Shown piece by piece: positions 37,934-47,807 of a stretch of DNA of 64,000 bases. This DNA is from Kofleriaceae bacterium. GTDB lineage: Bacteria; Myxococcota_A; Polyangia; Haliangiales; Haliangiaceae. A model generated the notes under the pieces. That model was not told the origin of the DNA and searched no databases. It was given only the letters and a program-made list of their open reading frames with translations. Position 1 is the stretch's first letter. The number at the start of each line of letters is the position of its first letter. The stretch is taken from the NCBI GenBank assembly GCA_025357755.1, contig JANXOP010000119.1:1-64000 (forward strand). Reading direction: 5' to 3'. The position numbers and the translations under genes were made by a program.

Positions 37934-38263
37934 ATGAAGTATTTGGTGATGGCACTCGTCCTCGCGGCTGGTTGCGCTGCCCAGCAGCCGCACTTCGTCA
38001 ACGTCGCTGCGGTCCGCAACGACATCAACACGACCATCAAGGATGAACATGGCGCGCGCTACGTCGTCAGCATGGGACACACGACGAACGAGAGCGCCGT
38101 GGTCTACACCCAGACCGACAAGAGCGCGCCGCTCGTCGAGGAGAGCTGGAGTCATCGAGCCGGTGCGTGGAAGCTGACGGACGTGAAGGGTGCCAAGCCC
38201 AACGACCACGACGACCACGACGACCACAACGACCAGAACGACCAGGACCAGGCGCACATGTAG
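37934..38263 (+). CDS. Small lipoprotein with Asp/His/Asn-rich repeat tail
   Basis: MKYLVMALVLAAGCAAQQ lipobox; NDHDDHDDHNDQNDQDQAHM. Confidence 0.65.
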   Translation: MKYLVMALVLAAGCAAQQPHFVNVAAVRNDINTTIKDEHGARYVVSMGHTTNESAVVYTQTDKSAPLVEESWSHRAGAWKLTDVKGAKPNDHDDHDDHNDQNDQDQAHM

Positions 38264-38278
38264 AGGTACAACCAGCGG

Positions 38279-39790
38279 GTGAACTGGACGTTCGCCTCGC
38301 ACGCGTGGCCGGCACCGCCGCGCGAGCCCGTGGCGCCGGCATCGCACGCCGCGTTCACCGTCACCGGTCGCCAGCTGACGTGGCGACGCGGTAGCTACGC
38401 GCTCAAGACCCCACACATCGCGTTTTGGGATGCGCGCGCGGTCGCCGTCGAAGCCCGCGCGCTCGTCGTCTTCGAAACCGAGCGCGCGACGCCAACGCGG
38501 CTCGAGCTCGCGGAGCTCGTGTTCGTCCCACAGCGCACCGCGATCGTCGAGCGCATGCTCCACGTCACGAGCGCGTTCGGGACGATGCGGGTGCCGCTCG
38601 ACGACCTCGAACAGCTCGTCGACGGCGAGCTCGAGATCTCGATCGAGACGGTGTATCCGCGGCGCAACCCCAGCGCGCGGGTGCAGGGGACGGTCGCGGC
38701 GATCAGCGGCGACCACGCGCTCGTCAATGTCGGCCGCAGCCAGCTCCAGCTCGACTATCGCCAGTACGGGCTCGAGCGCGGCATGGAGGTCGCGCTCGTC
38801 GACGAGCTGTGGCCCGGAGGCTTCGTCGCGATCGACGTGCCGAACCGGCCCCGCCAGATCGTGATCGAGCCGCTGCTGCCGTACACGGTCACCGCGAAGG
38901 TCAGCGCCGGCAAGGCCGAGGCGCTCCCGAGTACGCCGCTCGCGAGGCGCCCCGATCTCGATGATCTGATCCGCGAGATCAACGCCCATCCCGACGACGA
39001 TCAGAACCGCGCGGTGCTGATCGATCTGCTCGCGGATCTCGGCGAACCGTGCGCCGCGCAGTTCGCGCAGGCGCGCGCGGGTCGCCCGATCGCGAAGGCG
39101 AAGCGCGCGGCCGCGTTCGGGCCGCTCGCCGCGTGCTTCCAATCGATCGAGCTCGTCGGTGGCTTGCCCGAGACCGCGACGCTCGCCCGTGGCGCCTCGG
39201 CCGCTCAGCTGCGGGCCGTGCTCGAAGATGCGCGGATCGGCCTGGTGCGCCGGCTCCGGCTGAGCAATGGCTCGCGCGAAACGTACAAGCAGCTGCTCGC
39301 GTCGCGCGCGCTCGTCGGGCTGCGCGCGATCGACGCGCCGGATGCGGCGGTGCTGACCGCCGCCATCGCAGGCGGTCACGCGCTCACGCACCTGTACGAG
39401 GTTGGCTTTCACGATCGCTTCGTTGGCGCCGTGCTCTCGCAGCACGACTTCGATTCGGTTCGCGCTCTCGACATTCCGGTCGGCTACACGTGGGCCGCCG
39501 AGCTGATGACCCGGATCATCGCGGACAGCGACAGGATCTTCGCGCGCGTGCCGCGCCACCTCGCCTTTCGCGAGCCGCAGGCTCTGAGCCTCGTCCTCGG
39601 GCGGAGCGTGTTCGGCGCGTTCCCCTCATTCGCGCCCCACACGATCGTCTCGGTCCACGGCGTGACGCTGCGCCGCGCGGATAACCACATCCTCGCCACC
39701 ATCGACGATGATGGTGAACGGATGTTGCTGCCCATCCTCGCGGAGGTCCTTCCCGAGGCTCACCTACAACTCGGTCCCGCGCGCACGTGA
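38279..39790 (+). CDS. TIGR02996-like repeat-companion-domain protein (503 aa)
   Basis: DLDDLIREINAHPDDDQNRAVLIDLLADLGEPCAAQFAQARAG; paralogous to the next CDS. Confidence 0.65.
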   Translation: MNWTFASHAWPAPPREPVAPASHAAFTVTGRQLTWRRGSYALKTPHIAFWDARAVAVEARALVVFETERATPTRLELAELVFVPQRTAIVERMLHVTSAFGTMRVPLDDLEQLVDGELEISIETVYPRRNPSARVQGTVAAISGDHALVNVGRSQLQLDYRQYGLERGMEVALVDELWPGGFVAIDVPNRPRQIVIEPLLPYTVTAKVSAGKAEALPSTPLARRPDLDDLIREINAHPDDDQNRAVLIDLLADLGEPCAAQFAQARAGRPIAKAKRAAAFGPLAACFQSIELVGGLPETATLARGASAAQLRAVLEDARIGLVRRLRLSNGSRETYKQLLASRALVGLRAIDAPDAAVLTAAIAGGHALTHLYEVGFHDRFVGAVLSQHDFDSVRALDIPVGYTWAAELMTRIIADSDRIFARVPRHLAFREPQALSLVLGRSVFGAFPSFAPHTIVSVHGVTLRRADNHILATIDDDGERMLLPILAEVLPEAHLQLGPART

Positions 39791-40641
39791 CCCTCGCGCG
39801 CCGCCCCGAGCTCGACCAGCTGATCCGCGACATCGCGGCGCATCCCGAGGACGACCATACTCGCGGCGTCCTGATCGACCTGCTCGCGGATCTCGGCGAG
39901 CCGTGCGCCGCGTTGTTCGCACAGGCGCGCGCCGAGCACTCGGTCACCGTGCGCCAGCGCGAGATCGCGTTCGGGCCACTCGTTCACTACTTCACCTCGA
40001 TCGAGATGGCCCGCGGCCTGCCCCACACCGCGACCCTGGCGCGCACCGCACCCGAGGACCTCGCGGAGCTCCTCGGCGATGTTCGCCTCGGCCTGCTCCA
40101 GCGCGTGCGGCTCGGGGCGGGCTCGCTCGCGCTCTACAAGCAGTTGCTCGCCGCGAAGGAGCTCGTCGGCGCGCGCCGGATCGATGCACCGAACGCGGCG
40201 GTCTTGCTCGCGGCGCTCGAGGGCGGCCATCGCCTCACTCATCTCGACGAGCTCGATCTCTCGGATCCGCTGCTCGCGACGATCCTGGTGCGGCGCGAGC
40301 TCGAGAGCGTGACCCACCTCGCCCTGCGCACCGATCGCCGGGCGGTCGAGGTGCTGATGCGCCGGTTCCTCCACGACTACGAGGCCATCCTCGTGCGTGC
40401 GCCGCGCCACCTCACGTTCGTCGAGCCGCAGCAGTTCAGCATCTCGCTCGCGCACAGCGTGATCGCCGCGTTTCCGTCGCTGGCGCCCCGAACGATCGTC
40501 ACGATCGGCGGCATCACGCTGCGCCGCGACGGCGAGACGATCCTCGCCGACGTCGCCGAGGACGGCAATCCGCAGCTCTCGGCCGTGTTGCACGAAGTCC
40601 TTCCCGAGGCGGTGGTTCGCAGCCATACTTCGAGCACGTGA
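39787..40641 (+). CDS. TIGR02996-like repeat-companion-domain protein (284 aa), paralog of the upstream gene
   Basis: LARRPELDQLIRDIAAHPEDDHTRGVLIDLLADLGEPCAALFAQARA; colinear similarity with 38938-39790 product; GTGA overlap. Confidence 0.68.
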   Translation: MTLARRPELDQLIRDIAAHPEDDHTRGVLIDLLADLGEPCAALFAQARAEHSVTVRQREIAFGPLVHYFTSIEMARGLPHTATLARTAPEDLAELLGDVRLGLLQRVRLGAGSLALYKQLLAAKELVGARRIDAPNAAVLLAALEGGHRLTHLDELDLSDPLLATILVRRELESVTHLALRTDRRAVEVLMRRFLHDYEAILVRAPRHLTFVEPQQFSISLAHSVIAAFPSLAPRTIVTIGGITLRRDGETILADVAEDGNPQLSAVLHEVLPEAVVRSHTSST

Positions 40642-42158
40642 CCACCGTCGAGCAGTTGCAGTATTCGGACGACTTCGTGCGCGCGCTCCCCGGCGATCCG
40701 CGCCCCGACAATCAACGGCGCCAGGTCCACAAGGCGCTGTACTCGCGCGTCGAGCCGACCGCGGTGCCCGCACCCGAGCTGCTCGTGCTCGTGCCGGAGG
40801 TCGCGGCGCTCGTCGGGCTCGAGCCTTCACCCGAGCTCGTCCAGGTGCTGGCCGGCAATCGCATCGTCCCTGGCATGGCGCCGTACGCCGCGTGCTACGG
40901 CGGCCACCAGTTCGGCCAGTGGGCCGGCCAGCTCGGCGACGGTCGCGCGATCACGCTCGGCGAGGTCACCCACGCGGGCGAGACGCTCGAGCTCCAGCTC
41001 AAGGGTGCCGGCCCCACACCGTACTCGCGCACCGCGGATGGTCGCGCGGTGCTGCGATCTTCATTGCGCGAGCTCGTGTGCTCGGAGGCGATGTTCCATC
41101 TCGGCGTGCCGACCACGCGCGCGCTCTCGCTCGTCACGACCGGCCAGCCGGTGATGCGCGACATGCTCTACGACGGACATCCAGCGCACGAACCCGGCGC
41201 GATCGTGTGTCGTGTCGCGCCGTCGTTCCTTCGTTTCGGCAACTTCGAGCTGCCGACCTCGCGCGACGACAAGGCGACGCTGCAGACCCTCGTCGATTAC
41301 ACGATCGCGAAGTTCTACCCGGGCATGTCGGTGGCCGAGATGTTCGCCGAGGTCGCGCAGCGCACCGCATGGATGGTGTGCGAGTGGATGCGCGTCGGCT
41401 TCGTGCATGGCGTGATGAACACCGACAACATGTCGATCCTCGGGCTCACGATCGATTACGGCCCGTATGGCTGGCTCGAGCCGTTCGATCTGACGTGGAC
41501 GCCGAACACGACCGATGCCGCGAATCGCCGCTATCGGTTCGGCAACCAGCCGACGATCGCGCACTGGAACCTCGCGCAACTCGCGAAGGCGCTGCTGCCC
41601 GTGTGCGCCGATCCGGAACCGCTGCGCCGCGTGATCGATCGGTGGCCGACGCAATTCTCCGAGCTCTATCGCGGCACGATGCTGCGCAAGCTCGGCCTCA
41701 ACGGCCGCGGCGATACGCTCGATGAAGACGACGGCCTGCTGACCTCGCTCGGCGAGCTGATGACCACGCTCGAGGTCGACTACACGCTGTTCTTCCGCCG
41801 GCTCGCGACCCCGGAGCGGATCACCGAGGCATGCTACGGCGAGGTAGCTCCCGTCGAGCGTGCGATGCTCGATCGCTGGCTCGCACGCTACCTCGCGCGC
41901 GCGAAGCACGAGGGTCTATCCGAGACCGAGCGCGCTCGGCGGATCTGCGAGGTCAACCCGATCTACGTGCCGCGCAACTACCTCGTGCAAGAAGTGATCG
42001 ATGCGACGGCGCGCGGCGATCGCGCGCAGCTCTTACAGCTGATCGACGTGCTGCGCGATCCGTACACCGAGCGGCCCGGGCTCGCGCACTTCGCCGGTAA
42101 GCGCCCCGAGTGGGCGCGCCACAAGGTCGGCTGCTCGATGCTGTCCTGCAGCTCCTGA
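40638..42158 (+). CDS. selO: Protein adenylyltransferase SelO/YdiU (Cys form)
   Basis: YAACYGGHQFGQWAGQLGDGRAITLGE, LQLKGAGPTPYSRTADGRAVLRSSLRE, GVMNTDNMSILGLTIDYGPYG, C-terminal SCSS (antepenultimate Cys). Confidence 0.95.
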   Translation: MTTVEQLQYSDDFVRALPGDPRPDNQRRQVHKALYSRVEPTAVPAPELLVLVPEVAALVGLEPSPELVQVLAGNRIVPGMAPYAACYGGHQFGQWAGQLGDGRAITLGEVTHAGETLELQLKGAGPTPYSRTADGRAVLRSSLRELVCSEAMFHLGVPTTRALSLVTTGQPVMRDMLYDGHPAHEPGAIVCRVAPSFLRFGNFELPTSRDDKATLQTLVDYTIAKFYPGMSVAEMFAEVAQRTAWMVCEWMRVGFVHGVMNTDNMSILGLTIDYGPYGWLEPFDLTWTPNTTDAANRRYRFGNQPTIAHWNLAQLAKALLPVCADPEPLRRVIDRWPTQFSELYRGTMLRKLGLNGRGDTLDEDDGLLTSLGELMTTLEVDYTLFFRRLATPERITEACYGEVAPVERAMLDRWLARYLARAKHEGLSETERARRICEVNPIYVPRNYLVQEVIDATARGDRAQLLQLIDVLRDPYTERPGLAHFAGKRPEWARHKVGCSMLSCSS

Positions 42159-42159
42159 G

Positions 42160-42750
42160 ATGGATCCCGTCCTGTTCTTCCTCGTACTCCCCGGCATCGT
42201 CGCCCTGGGATACGGCGTGTGGAACCGTACCCAAGATGATGCCCGCCGCACGCGCCGCGTCCTCCGCAGGACGCGCGTCACGCCGATCGCCGAGCTCGGT
42301 GATGGCCTGCTCGCCTGCGTCGTCGGCACCGTCGAACTCGCGGAGCTCGGGGAGCTCGGGGAGCCGCCGCTCTTGACCTCGATGATCGCGAAGCGCCCGT
42401 GCGTCGCCTACGACACGAACGTGTACTTCTTCGCCGGCAACACTGCCGGCATGCCGGCACGGGTCGAGGTCGAGCGCCGGATCGTACCGTTCTTCGTGCG
42501 CGACGCGAGCGGCGTCGTCCGCGTCGATGCGGCCGAGGCCGCACTGTGTAACTCGCCCACCGCGAACGGCGATCGCTACATCGAGCGCTTGATCGAAGTC
42601 GGCGCGAAGATCCGGATCGTCGGCAGCGTGCACCTCGAGCCCGCGCGCGATCACGGCTTCCGCGAGCGCCACTACCGCGAGGTCACCGGGATGAAGGCGA
42701 CGCTGACCGGCACCGCGAACTTTCCGTTGCTGATAGATCTGGAGCGCTAG
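42160..42750 (+). CDS. Membrane-anchored BAM/GIDE-like (MULAN side-domain) protein
   Basis: N-terminal TM; TPIAELGDGLLACVVGTVELAE...EPPLLTSMIAKRPCVAYDTNVYF...RRIVPFFVRDASGVVRVDAAEAAL. Confidence 0.6.
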   Translation: MDPVLFFLVLPGIVALGYGVWNRTQDDARRTRRVLRRTRVTPIAELGDGLLACVVGTVELAELGELGEPPLLTSMIAKRPCVAYDTNVYFFAGNTAGMPARVEVERRIVPFFVRDASGVVRVDAAEAALCNSPTANGDRYIERLIEVGAKIRIVGSVHLEPARDHGFRERHYREVTGMKATLTGTANFPLLIDLER

Positions 42751-42771
42751 TTAGCCCGGTTCGTATGATCC

Positions 42772-45700
42772 TCAGCTCAAGAGATCGATCAGGTCCTTGG
42801 TCTTGAGCTTCGCGGCGGCGTCGGTGCCCTCGAGCACGCCCGCGACGAGCGCGCGCTTGGTGCCGTGGAGCGCGAGGATCTTCTCTTCGACGGTGCCTCG
42901 CGCCACGAGCCGGTACACGGTCACGGGCTTGTCCTGACCGATGCGATGCGCGCGGTCGGTGGCCTGATCCTCGACGGCGGGGTTCCACCATGGATCGAGG
43001 TGGATCACGTAGTCGGCGCCAGTGAGGTTGATGCCGGTGCCGCCGGCCTTGAGCGAGATCAGGAACACGTCGCGCTCGCCCGCCTGGAACCGCTTGACGA
43101 GCTCCTGGCGCTCGCGCATCGGCGTCCCGCCATCGAGATACAGGTAGCCGATCTTCGCGCGCGTGAGCTCGCCCTGGACCAGCGCGAGGTGCGAGGTGAA
43201 CTGCGAGAACACGAGCGCGCGATGGCCCTCGGAGCGCAGCTCCTCGACGAGCTCGAGCAGGCGCTGCATCTTCGACGAGCTGATGACCGAGCTCGGATCG
43301 TAGAGCTTGGGATGCGAGGCGAGCAGGCGCAGCCGGGTGAGCGCCGCGAGCACCTCGAACCGGCGCTTGTCGATGTCGTCGTCCTTCTTCTTGGACTTGT
43401 CGAAGTTCGAGACCGCTGCGAGCCGCGCGTCCTCGTAGAGCTCGGCTTCCTGCGACGAGAGCGCGATCGGTACGAGGATCTCGGTGCGCGATGGCAGTTC
43501 GGGCGCGACCTCGGCCTTGGTGCGGCGCAGGAGGAACGGCCGGATCAGCCGCGCGAGCGCACCACTCGCACGCTCGCTGCGATCGCGTTCGATCGGCACG
43601 CCGAATTGCGCGCGGAATTGATCCCAGCTGCCGAGCAGGCCCGGGAACACGACCGCGAACAGCGACCACAGCTCGCCGAGATGATTCTCGAGCGGCGTGC
43701 CCGAGAGCGCGATCCGGAACTCTGCCTTCAGCATGCGCGCGGCCTTCGCGCGCTCGGTGCGCGGGTTCTTGAGCGCCTGCGCCTCGTCGACGACGAGCGT
43801 CGCGAAGCTGATCTGCGACAAGGCCATCGCATCGCGCGCGAGCAGGCCGTAGCTCACGATCAAGACATCCTTCTTGGTCAGCCGGCGCAGCGCCGCGACT
43901 CGATCGGGTGCTTCACCGTACACGACGGGATGCAAGCTCGGCGCGAACCGCGCGAGCTCGTCGACCCAGTTGAGCGCGACCGTGGTCGGCGCGAGCACGA
44001 TCGCGGGCCCGAGCTTCGCGCGATCGAGCAAGAGCGCGATCGCTTGCACGGTCTTGCCGAGGCCCATGTCATCCGCGAGGCAGCCGCCCGCGCCCCACGC
44101 CGCGAGGCGCGCGAGCCACGCGTGGCCCTCGACCTGGTACGGCCGAAGCGTCGCGTTGAGGGTCGCGGGAGGTTTCGGCTTGAGCCGCGAGGCCGCCGCG
44201 AGGCGCTCGGCGAGCCCCTTCCACGTGGCGTCCATCGTGACCTCCGCCCCCTCCTCGACGAGCTTCTGGACGAACGGCACCGCCGCGATGGACAGCTCGA
44301 TCGGCTTGCCTGCTCCGCCACCGACCGAGCGATCCGCGATCTCGCTCAACCGCTTGCGCAGCAGCTCCGAGAGCTCGACCCAGCGATTGTCGTCGAGCCG
44401 CACGAACCGCTGCTGGCGGCGCGCCGCATCGAGCAGCACCGCGAGCTCGACCCTGCCCGCTTCGACCTTGAGCTGCCCGGTCATCCCGAACCAGTCGCGC
44501 TTCTGCTCGATCTGGACCTTCAAGTTCGTCATCGAGGGCGACGACACCACGCGCGGGCGCTCGTCGAGCCACTCGGCCTCGACGCCGTCCGGTGGATCCT
44601 CGAGCAACGCGACGATCGACAGCGCGGTATCCGGATCGTTGACGCGATGGACGCCAGGCGGACCTTCTTCCGCGTCTTGCAACGGCAGCGCGGCGAGCGC
44701 GTTCTGCGCGGAGATGAGCTCGCGATCGAGGTTTCGCTTCGCGTAGCCGCGCCCGCCCTCGCGGATCACCATCACCTCGCGCGGTCCGACCCCGGGTGGA
44801 AATAGCGGCGCGCCGCGCGCGGGCCGTACGAACGATTCGAGCTCGAGCGTCGCGACCGCGGTCAGCCGCAACCGCAACACGACGATCGCGGGCTCGTTCA
44901 GGAGGTCGCCCATCAGCGTCGGCGCGACCACGATCGGCAACTTGCCCTCGATCCGCGCGAGCCGCTCCATCAGCTCGCCGTGGCTCTCTGGCGGAAACAC
45001 GTCACCGTGCTTCTCGAGCACGGCCCACAGCCGGCGCGCTTCCTCGCTGACATCGATCATCGCGACGCGCCCGTGCTCGGGCTCGACCACCACGATCGGC
45101 TCGCCCTTCGCGAAGGTCTGCAGGAGCGGCGCGAGCAACCGCGGCGAGAACCGCGCACCATCGACGGTGGGCTCGAGCCGCAAGTTCGGGGTCGCGCCGT
45201 CGCTCTTGCCCGCTTCGGTCGCGGTGAAGCCGAGCGCGAATCGCTTCACCGCGACCGGCTCGCCCTCGAACAGCGTGCGCGGATGGCCGACGAGCGCGGC
45301 GAATGCCTTGAGCGGATACGAGGTGCTGTAGCCGGGATGCCACGCCTCGAGCGCCTCGACGATCGCCTTGTCGCGCTCGTCGAGCGAGTTGCCGTACTCC
45401 GCGAGCAAGCGCTGCACCGTGATCCGCGTGCCACTCGAGGTGCCGCCTTTTTTTAACTGCCGGCGCACGACCGGCGTGACCGACAGCTCGCGCAACTCGT
45501 GCTCGATCTGCCACCACAGCTCGATCGCGGCCTTCGGCTTCGCGGGCGCTTCGTCGAACGCGAGCTCCGCGAGTGCGCGCTGCCACGGCGGCTTGATCAG
45601 CTCCTCGGCGATGCCGCGCATGTCCTCGCGTCGCACCGGATCTGCGAACCGATCGAGCGTCGCATCGATGAGCGCGATCGCGTGGGTACACGGGTCGCGC

Positions 45701-46566
45701 TTGCACGTGCAGGTGATCTCCGCGACGGTGCGAAACGCGAGCCGCGCGATCACCGGCATCACCATGTAGTTGAGGCCGCGCACCGGCGTGGCCTCGTGCC
45801 ACTCGATCGTCGCGTTGTCGCGCTCGAACTTCCACGTGCCACCCGCGCGGGTCTGCTTGCCGCGTGGCATCGCGCCATCGCGTAGGCGCACGCGCAGCGA
45901 TCGCAGCTTGTCCCACGCCGGCTGGATCGCAGGATCGCTTGGCGTGCGCGCGAGCTTCTCCTCGGCGATGCCGGCCTCGACCGCGGTCGCGATCTTCGCG
46001 AGGTGCTGCGCCACCGCGACCGCGGTCGCCTGGATCAGGCGCGGCTCGTCGAACGCGCGGCGCGCACCATCGAGCGAGCCAACCTCGCCGATCGATTTCG
46101 TACACAGCACGCGGCGGAGGTGCCACTCGCTCGGATACACGCGCACGAGCTGACCGGTGAGGATCTCGGCGCTGGTCTCGAGCTCGAAGCCGACACGGTG
46201 ATCGGTCGCCCAGGTATCGAGCGCATCCTGCGTCGCGAACACCAGCTCGGCGCTCTGGGCTGGCTCGGCGTGGCGCGCGTTCGAGCCCTCGACCATCGCG
46301 AGGTGATGGAGCCCGAGCGCAACGACGTGCTTGCAGGTCTCGCCGCGCATGCCGACCGGGCAGCTACACGCACTGATCAGCTTCTTGCCGCTCCCGTTGA
46401 GCCGCACGAGGTAGTCCTCGGCGCCCGCGACCACCCCGGCCACGTGATCGGCTTCGACGGAGTACTTCACGACGCGACCTTCGCGCCAGTACGCCTCGCC
46501 GCGCGCATAGCCGAAACCATCGCGTGCGCGCGACAGCGCAGTGGGCAACAGCTCGAGCAGCGACAC
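42772..46566 (-). CDS. SWIM zinc-finger + SNF2-family helicase
   Basis: CSCPVGMRGETCKHVVALGLHH (SWIM); CLADDMGLGKTVQAIALLLDR, LVVDEAQALKNP, SGTPLENHLGELWSLF, RALVFSQFTSHLALVQ, DYVIHLDPWWNPAVEDQATDRAHRIGQ. Confidence 0.95.
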   Translation of the reverse strand: MSLLELLPTALSRARDGFGYARGEAYWREGRVVKYSVEADHVAGVVAGAEDYLVRLNGSGKKLISACSCPVGMRGETCKHVVALGLHHLAMVEGSNARHAEPAQSAELVFATQDALDTWATDHRVGFELETSAEILTGQLVRVYPSEWHLRRVLCTKSIGEVGSLDGARRAFDEPRLIQATAVAVAQHLAKIATAVEAGIAEEKLARTPSDPAIQPAWDKLRSLRVRLRDGAMPRGKQTRAGGTWKFERDNATIEWHEATPVRGLNYMVMPVIARLAFRTVAEITCTCKRDPCTHAIALIDATLDRFADPVRREDMRGIAEELIKPPWQRALAELAFDEAPAKPKAAIELWWQIEHELRELSVTPVVRRQLKKGGTSSGTRITVQRLLAEYGNSLDERDKAIVEALEAWHPGYSTSYPLKAFAALVGHPRTLFEGEPVAVKRFALGFTATEAGKSDGATPNLRLEPTVDGARFSPRLLAPLLQTFAKGEPIVVVEPEHGRVAMIDVSEEARRLWAVLEKHGDVFPPESHGELMERLARIEGKLPIVVAPTLMGDLLNEPAIVVLRLRLTAVATLELESFVRPARGAPLFPPGVGPREVMVIREGGRGYAKRNLDRELISAQNALAALPLQDAEEGPPGVHRVNDPDTALSIVALLEDPPDGVEAEWLDERPRVVSSPSMTNLKVQIEQKRDWFGMTGQLKVEAGRVELAVLLDAARRQQRFVRLDDNRWVELSELLRKRLSEIADRSVGGGAGKPIELSIAAVPFVQKLVEEGAEVTMDATWKGLAERLAAASRLKPKPPATLNATLRPYQVEGHAWLARLAAWGAGGCLADDMGLGKTVQAIALLLDRAKLGPAIVLAPTTVALNWVDELARFAPSLHPVVYGEAPDRVAALRRLTKKDVLIVSYGLLARDAMALSQISFATLVVDEAQALKNPRTERAKAARMLKAEFRIALSGTPLENHLGELWSLFAVVFPGLLGSWDQFRAQFGVPIERDRSERASGALARLIRPFLLRRTKAEVAPELPSRTEILVPIALSSQEAELYEDARLAAVSNFDKSKKKDDDIDKRRFEVLAALTRLRLLASHPKLYDPSSVISSSKMQRLLELVEELRSEGHRALVFSQFTSHLALVQGELTRAKIGYLYLDGGTPMRERQELVKRFQAGERDVFLISLKAGGTGINLTGADYVIHLDPWWNPAVEDQATDRAHRIGQDKPVTVYRLVARGTVEEKILALHGTKRALVAGVLEGTDAAAKLKTKDLIDLLS

Positions 46567-46661
46567 GGCAGCGCGCAGTCTACTCGCGGATCGCTCACGA
46601 GACACGCCCGGTTGCGCGCGGTTGCAGCGAAACTCCGGGCCGCCTCGCGTGTCCACGACCC

Positions 46662-47807
46662 ATGGCAACGGTGGCACGTGTGGTGGCCCGGATCGGCGAC
46701 GAGCTCCTCGAGATCACCGACGTCACGGGGCGCTACACGCTCGGCTCCGAGCCGGGTTGCGACTTCGCGGCCGCGAACCTCGGGATGTTCGCGCTGGTCA
46801 CGCGCGACCCGACGACGGGCATCGGCTTCGTCGTGCGCCAGCCGATCGGCCTCGACCTCGCGATCGATGGGACGCGCTCTCAGGAGTCGCTGACCCGCCT
46901 CGCCCCCGGCATGCAGATCACGCTACGTGTGGGGCTCGTGACCCTCGAGCTCTCGCTCGCGGAGCCCGCGCGCGCGACGCTGCCGTTCGCGGCGATCGAC
47001 GTGCGCGCGCTACCCTTCATCGCGGTCTCGCTCGCCGTGCATCTCTCGCTCTGGGCGGTCGCGATCACGAGCGTGAATCACCAGGTCACGCGCACGGCCT
47101 CGCGCGTCGTCACGCATCCCGTGCTCGCGTACCTCGCACCCGTCCCTTCGCCCCCGAAGGCGACCGAGACGCGTACGCCCGCAGCCCGCATCCCACAGCT
47201 GACCGCACCGCTCGCGCCTGCAACACCGGCTCGCGCTCCCCATCACGCGACCCGGCGTGGTGAGGGCACGAGCTTGAACGGCGTCGACCCGGGCAACAGC
47301 GTGGCCGCGCTCGTCGCGGCCTCGGCAAACCTGCAGCGCGATCTGGCGGCGTCGACGCTCTACAACCCCGAGATGCATCCACCGAGCTTCGGCGGCCAGC
47401 AGGCGATGGTGCCCGACGAGCGCCCCGAGTGGGGCAACCTCCAGATCAAGACCGGCGATCACTACAAGACGATGTCGTACGACAACGACGCGCCGAACGA
47501 CAACGACCCCGCGACGACGCAGCAACTCGCGCTGTGCGAGTCGCGTTTGTGCGAGGCGACCGGCGGGCTCGAGACCGCCACGGTCAAGCAGGTCGTGAGT
47601 CATCAGATGGTCCCGATCGCGAAGTGTCTCGGTCGCAAAGGTCCGTCCTTCATCGTCGCTCTCGACATCGCGCTCGATGGCCATGTGCAGGTCAGCGGCT
47701 CGAACACCTACACGCATTGCGTCAGCGAGGCGCTCGCGCACGTGACGTTCCCCAAGGCCGCCGAGCCGACGCATGTCGCGTTCACGGTCGGCTGGCCGAG
47801 TCCCTAG
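46662..47807 (+). CDS. FHA-like N-terminus, single TM, AgmX/TonB-C-like C-terminus protein
   Basis: GRYTLGSEPGCDFAAANLGMFALVTRDP; TM ALPFIAVSLAVHLSLWAVAI; C-terminal IAKCLGRKGPSFIVALDIALDGHVQVSGSNTYTHCVSEALAHVTFP. Confidence 0.6.
   Translation: MATVARVVARIGDELLEITDVTGRYTLGSEPGCDFAAANLGMFALVTRDPTTGIGFVVRQPIGLDLAIDGTRSQESLTRLAPGMQITLRVGLVTLELSLAEPARATLPFAAIDVRALPFIAVSLAVHLSLWAVAITSVNHQVTRTASRVVTHPVLAYLAPVPSPPKATETRTPAARIPQLTAPLAPATPARAPHHATRRGEGTSLNGVDPGNSVAALVAASANLQRDLAASTLYNPEMHPPSFGGQQAMVPDERPEWGNLQIKTGDHYKTMSYDNDAPNDNDPATTQQLALCESRLCEATGGLETATVKQVVSHQMVPIAKCLGRKGPSFIVALDIALDGHVQVSGSNTYTHCVSEALAHVTFPKAAEPTHVAFTVGWPSP

Noticed and set aside
42865-44805. 646-aa + strand ORF antisense to the SNF2 helicase
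   Set aside because: High-GC shadow ORF; the helicase motifs lie on the opposite strand.
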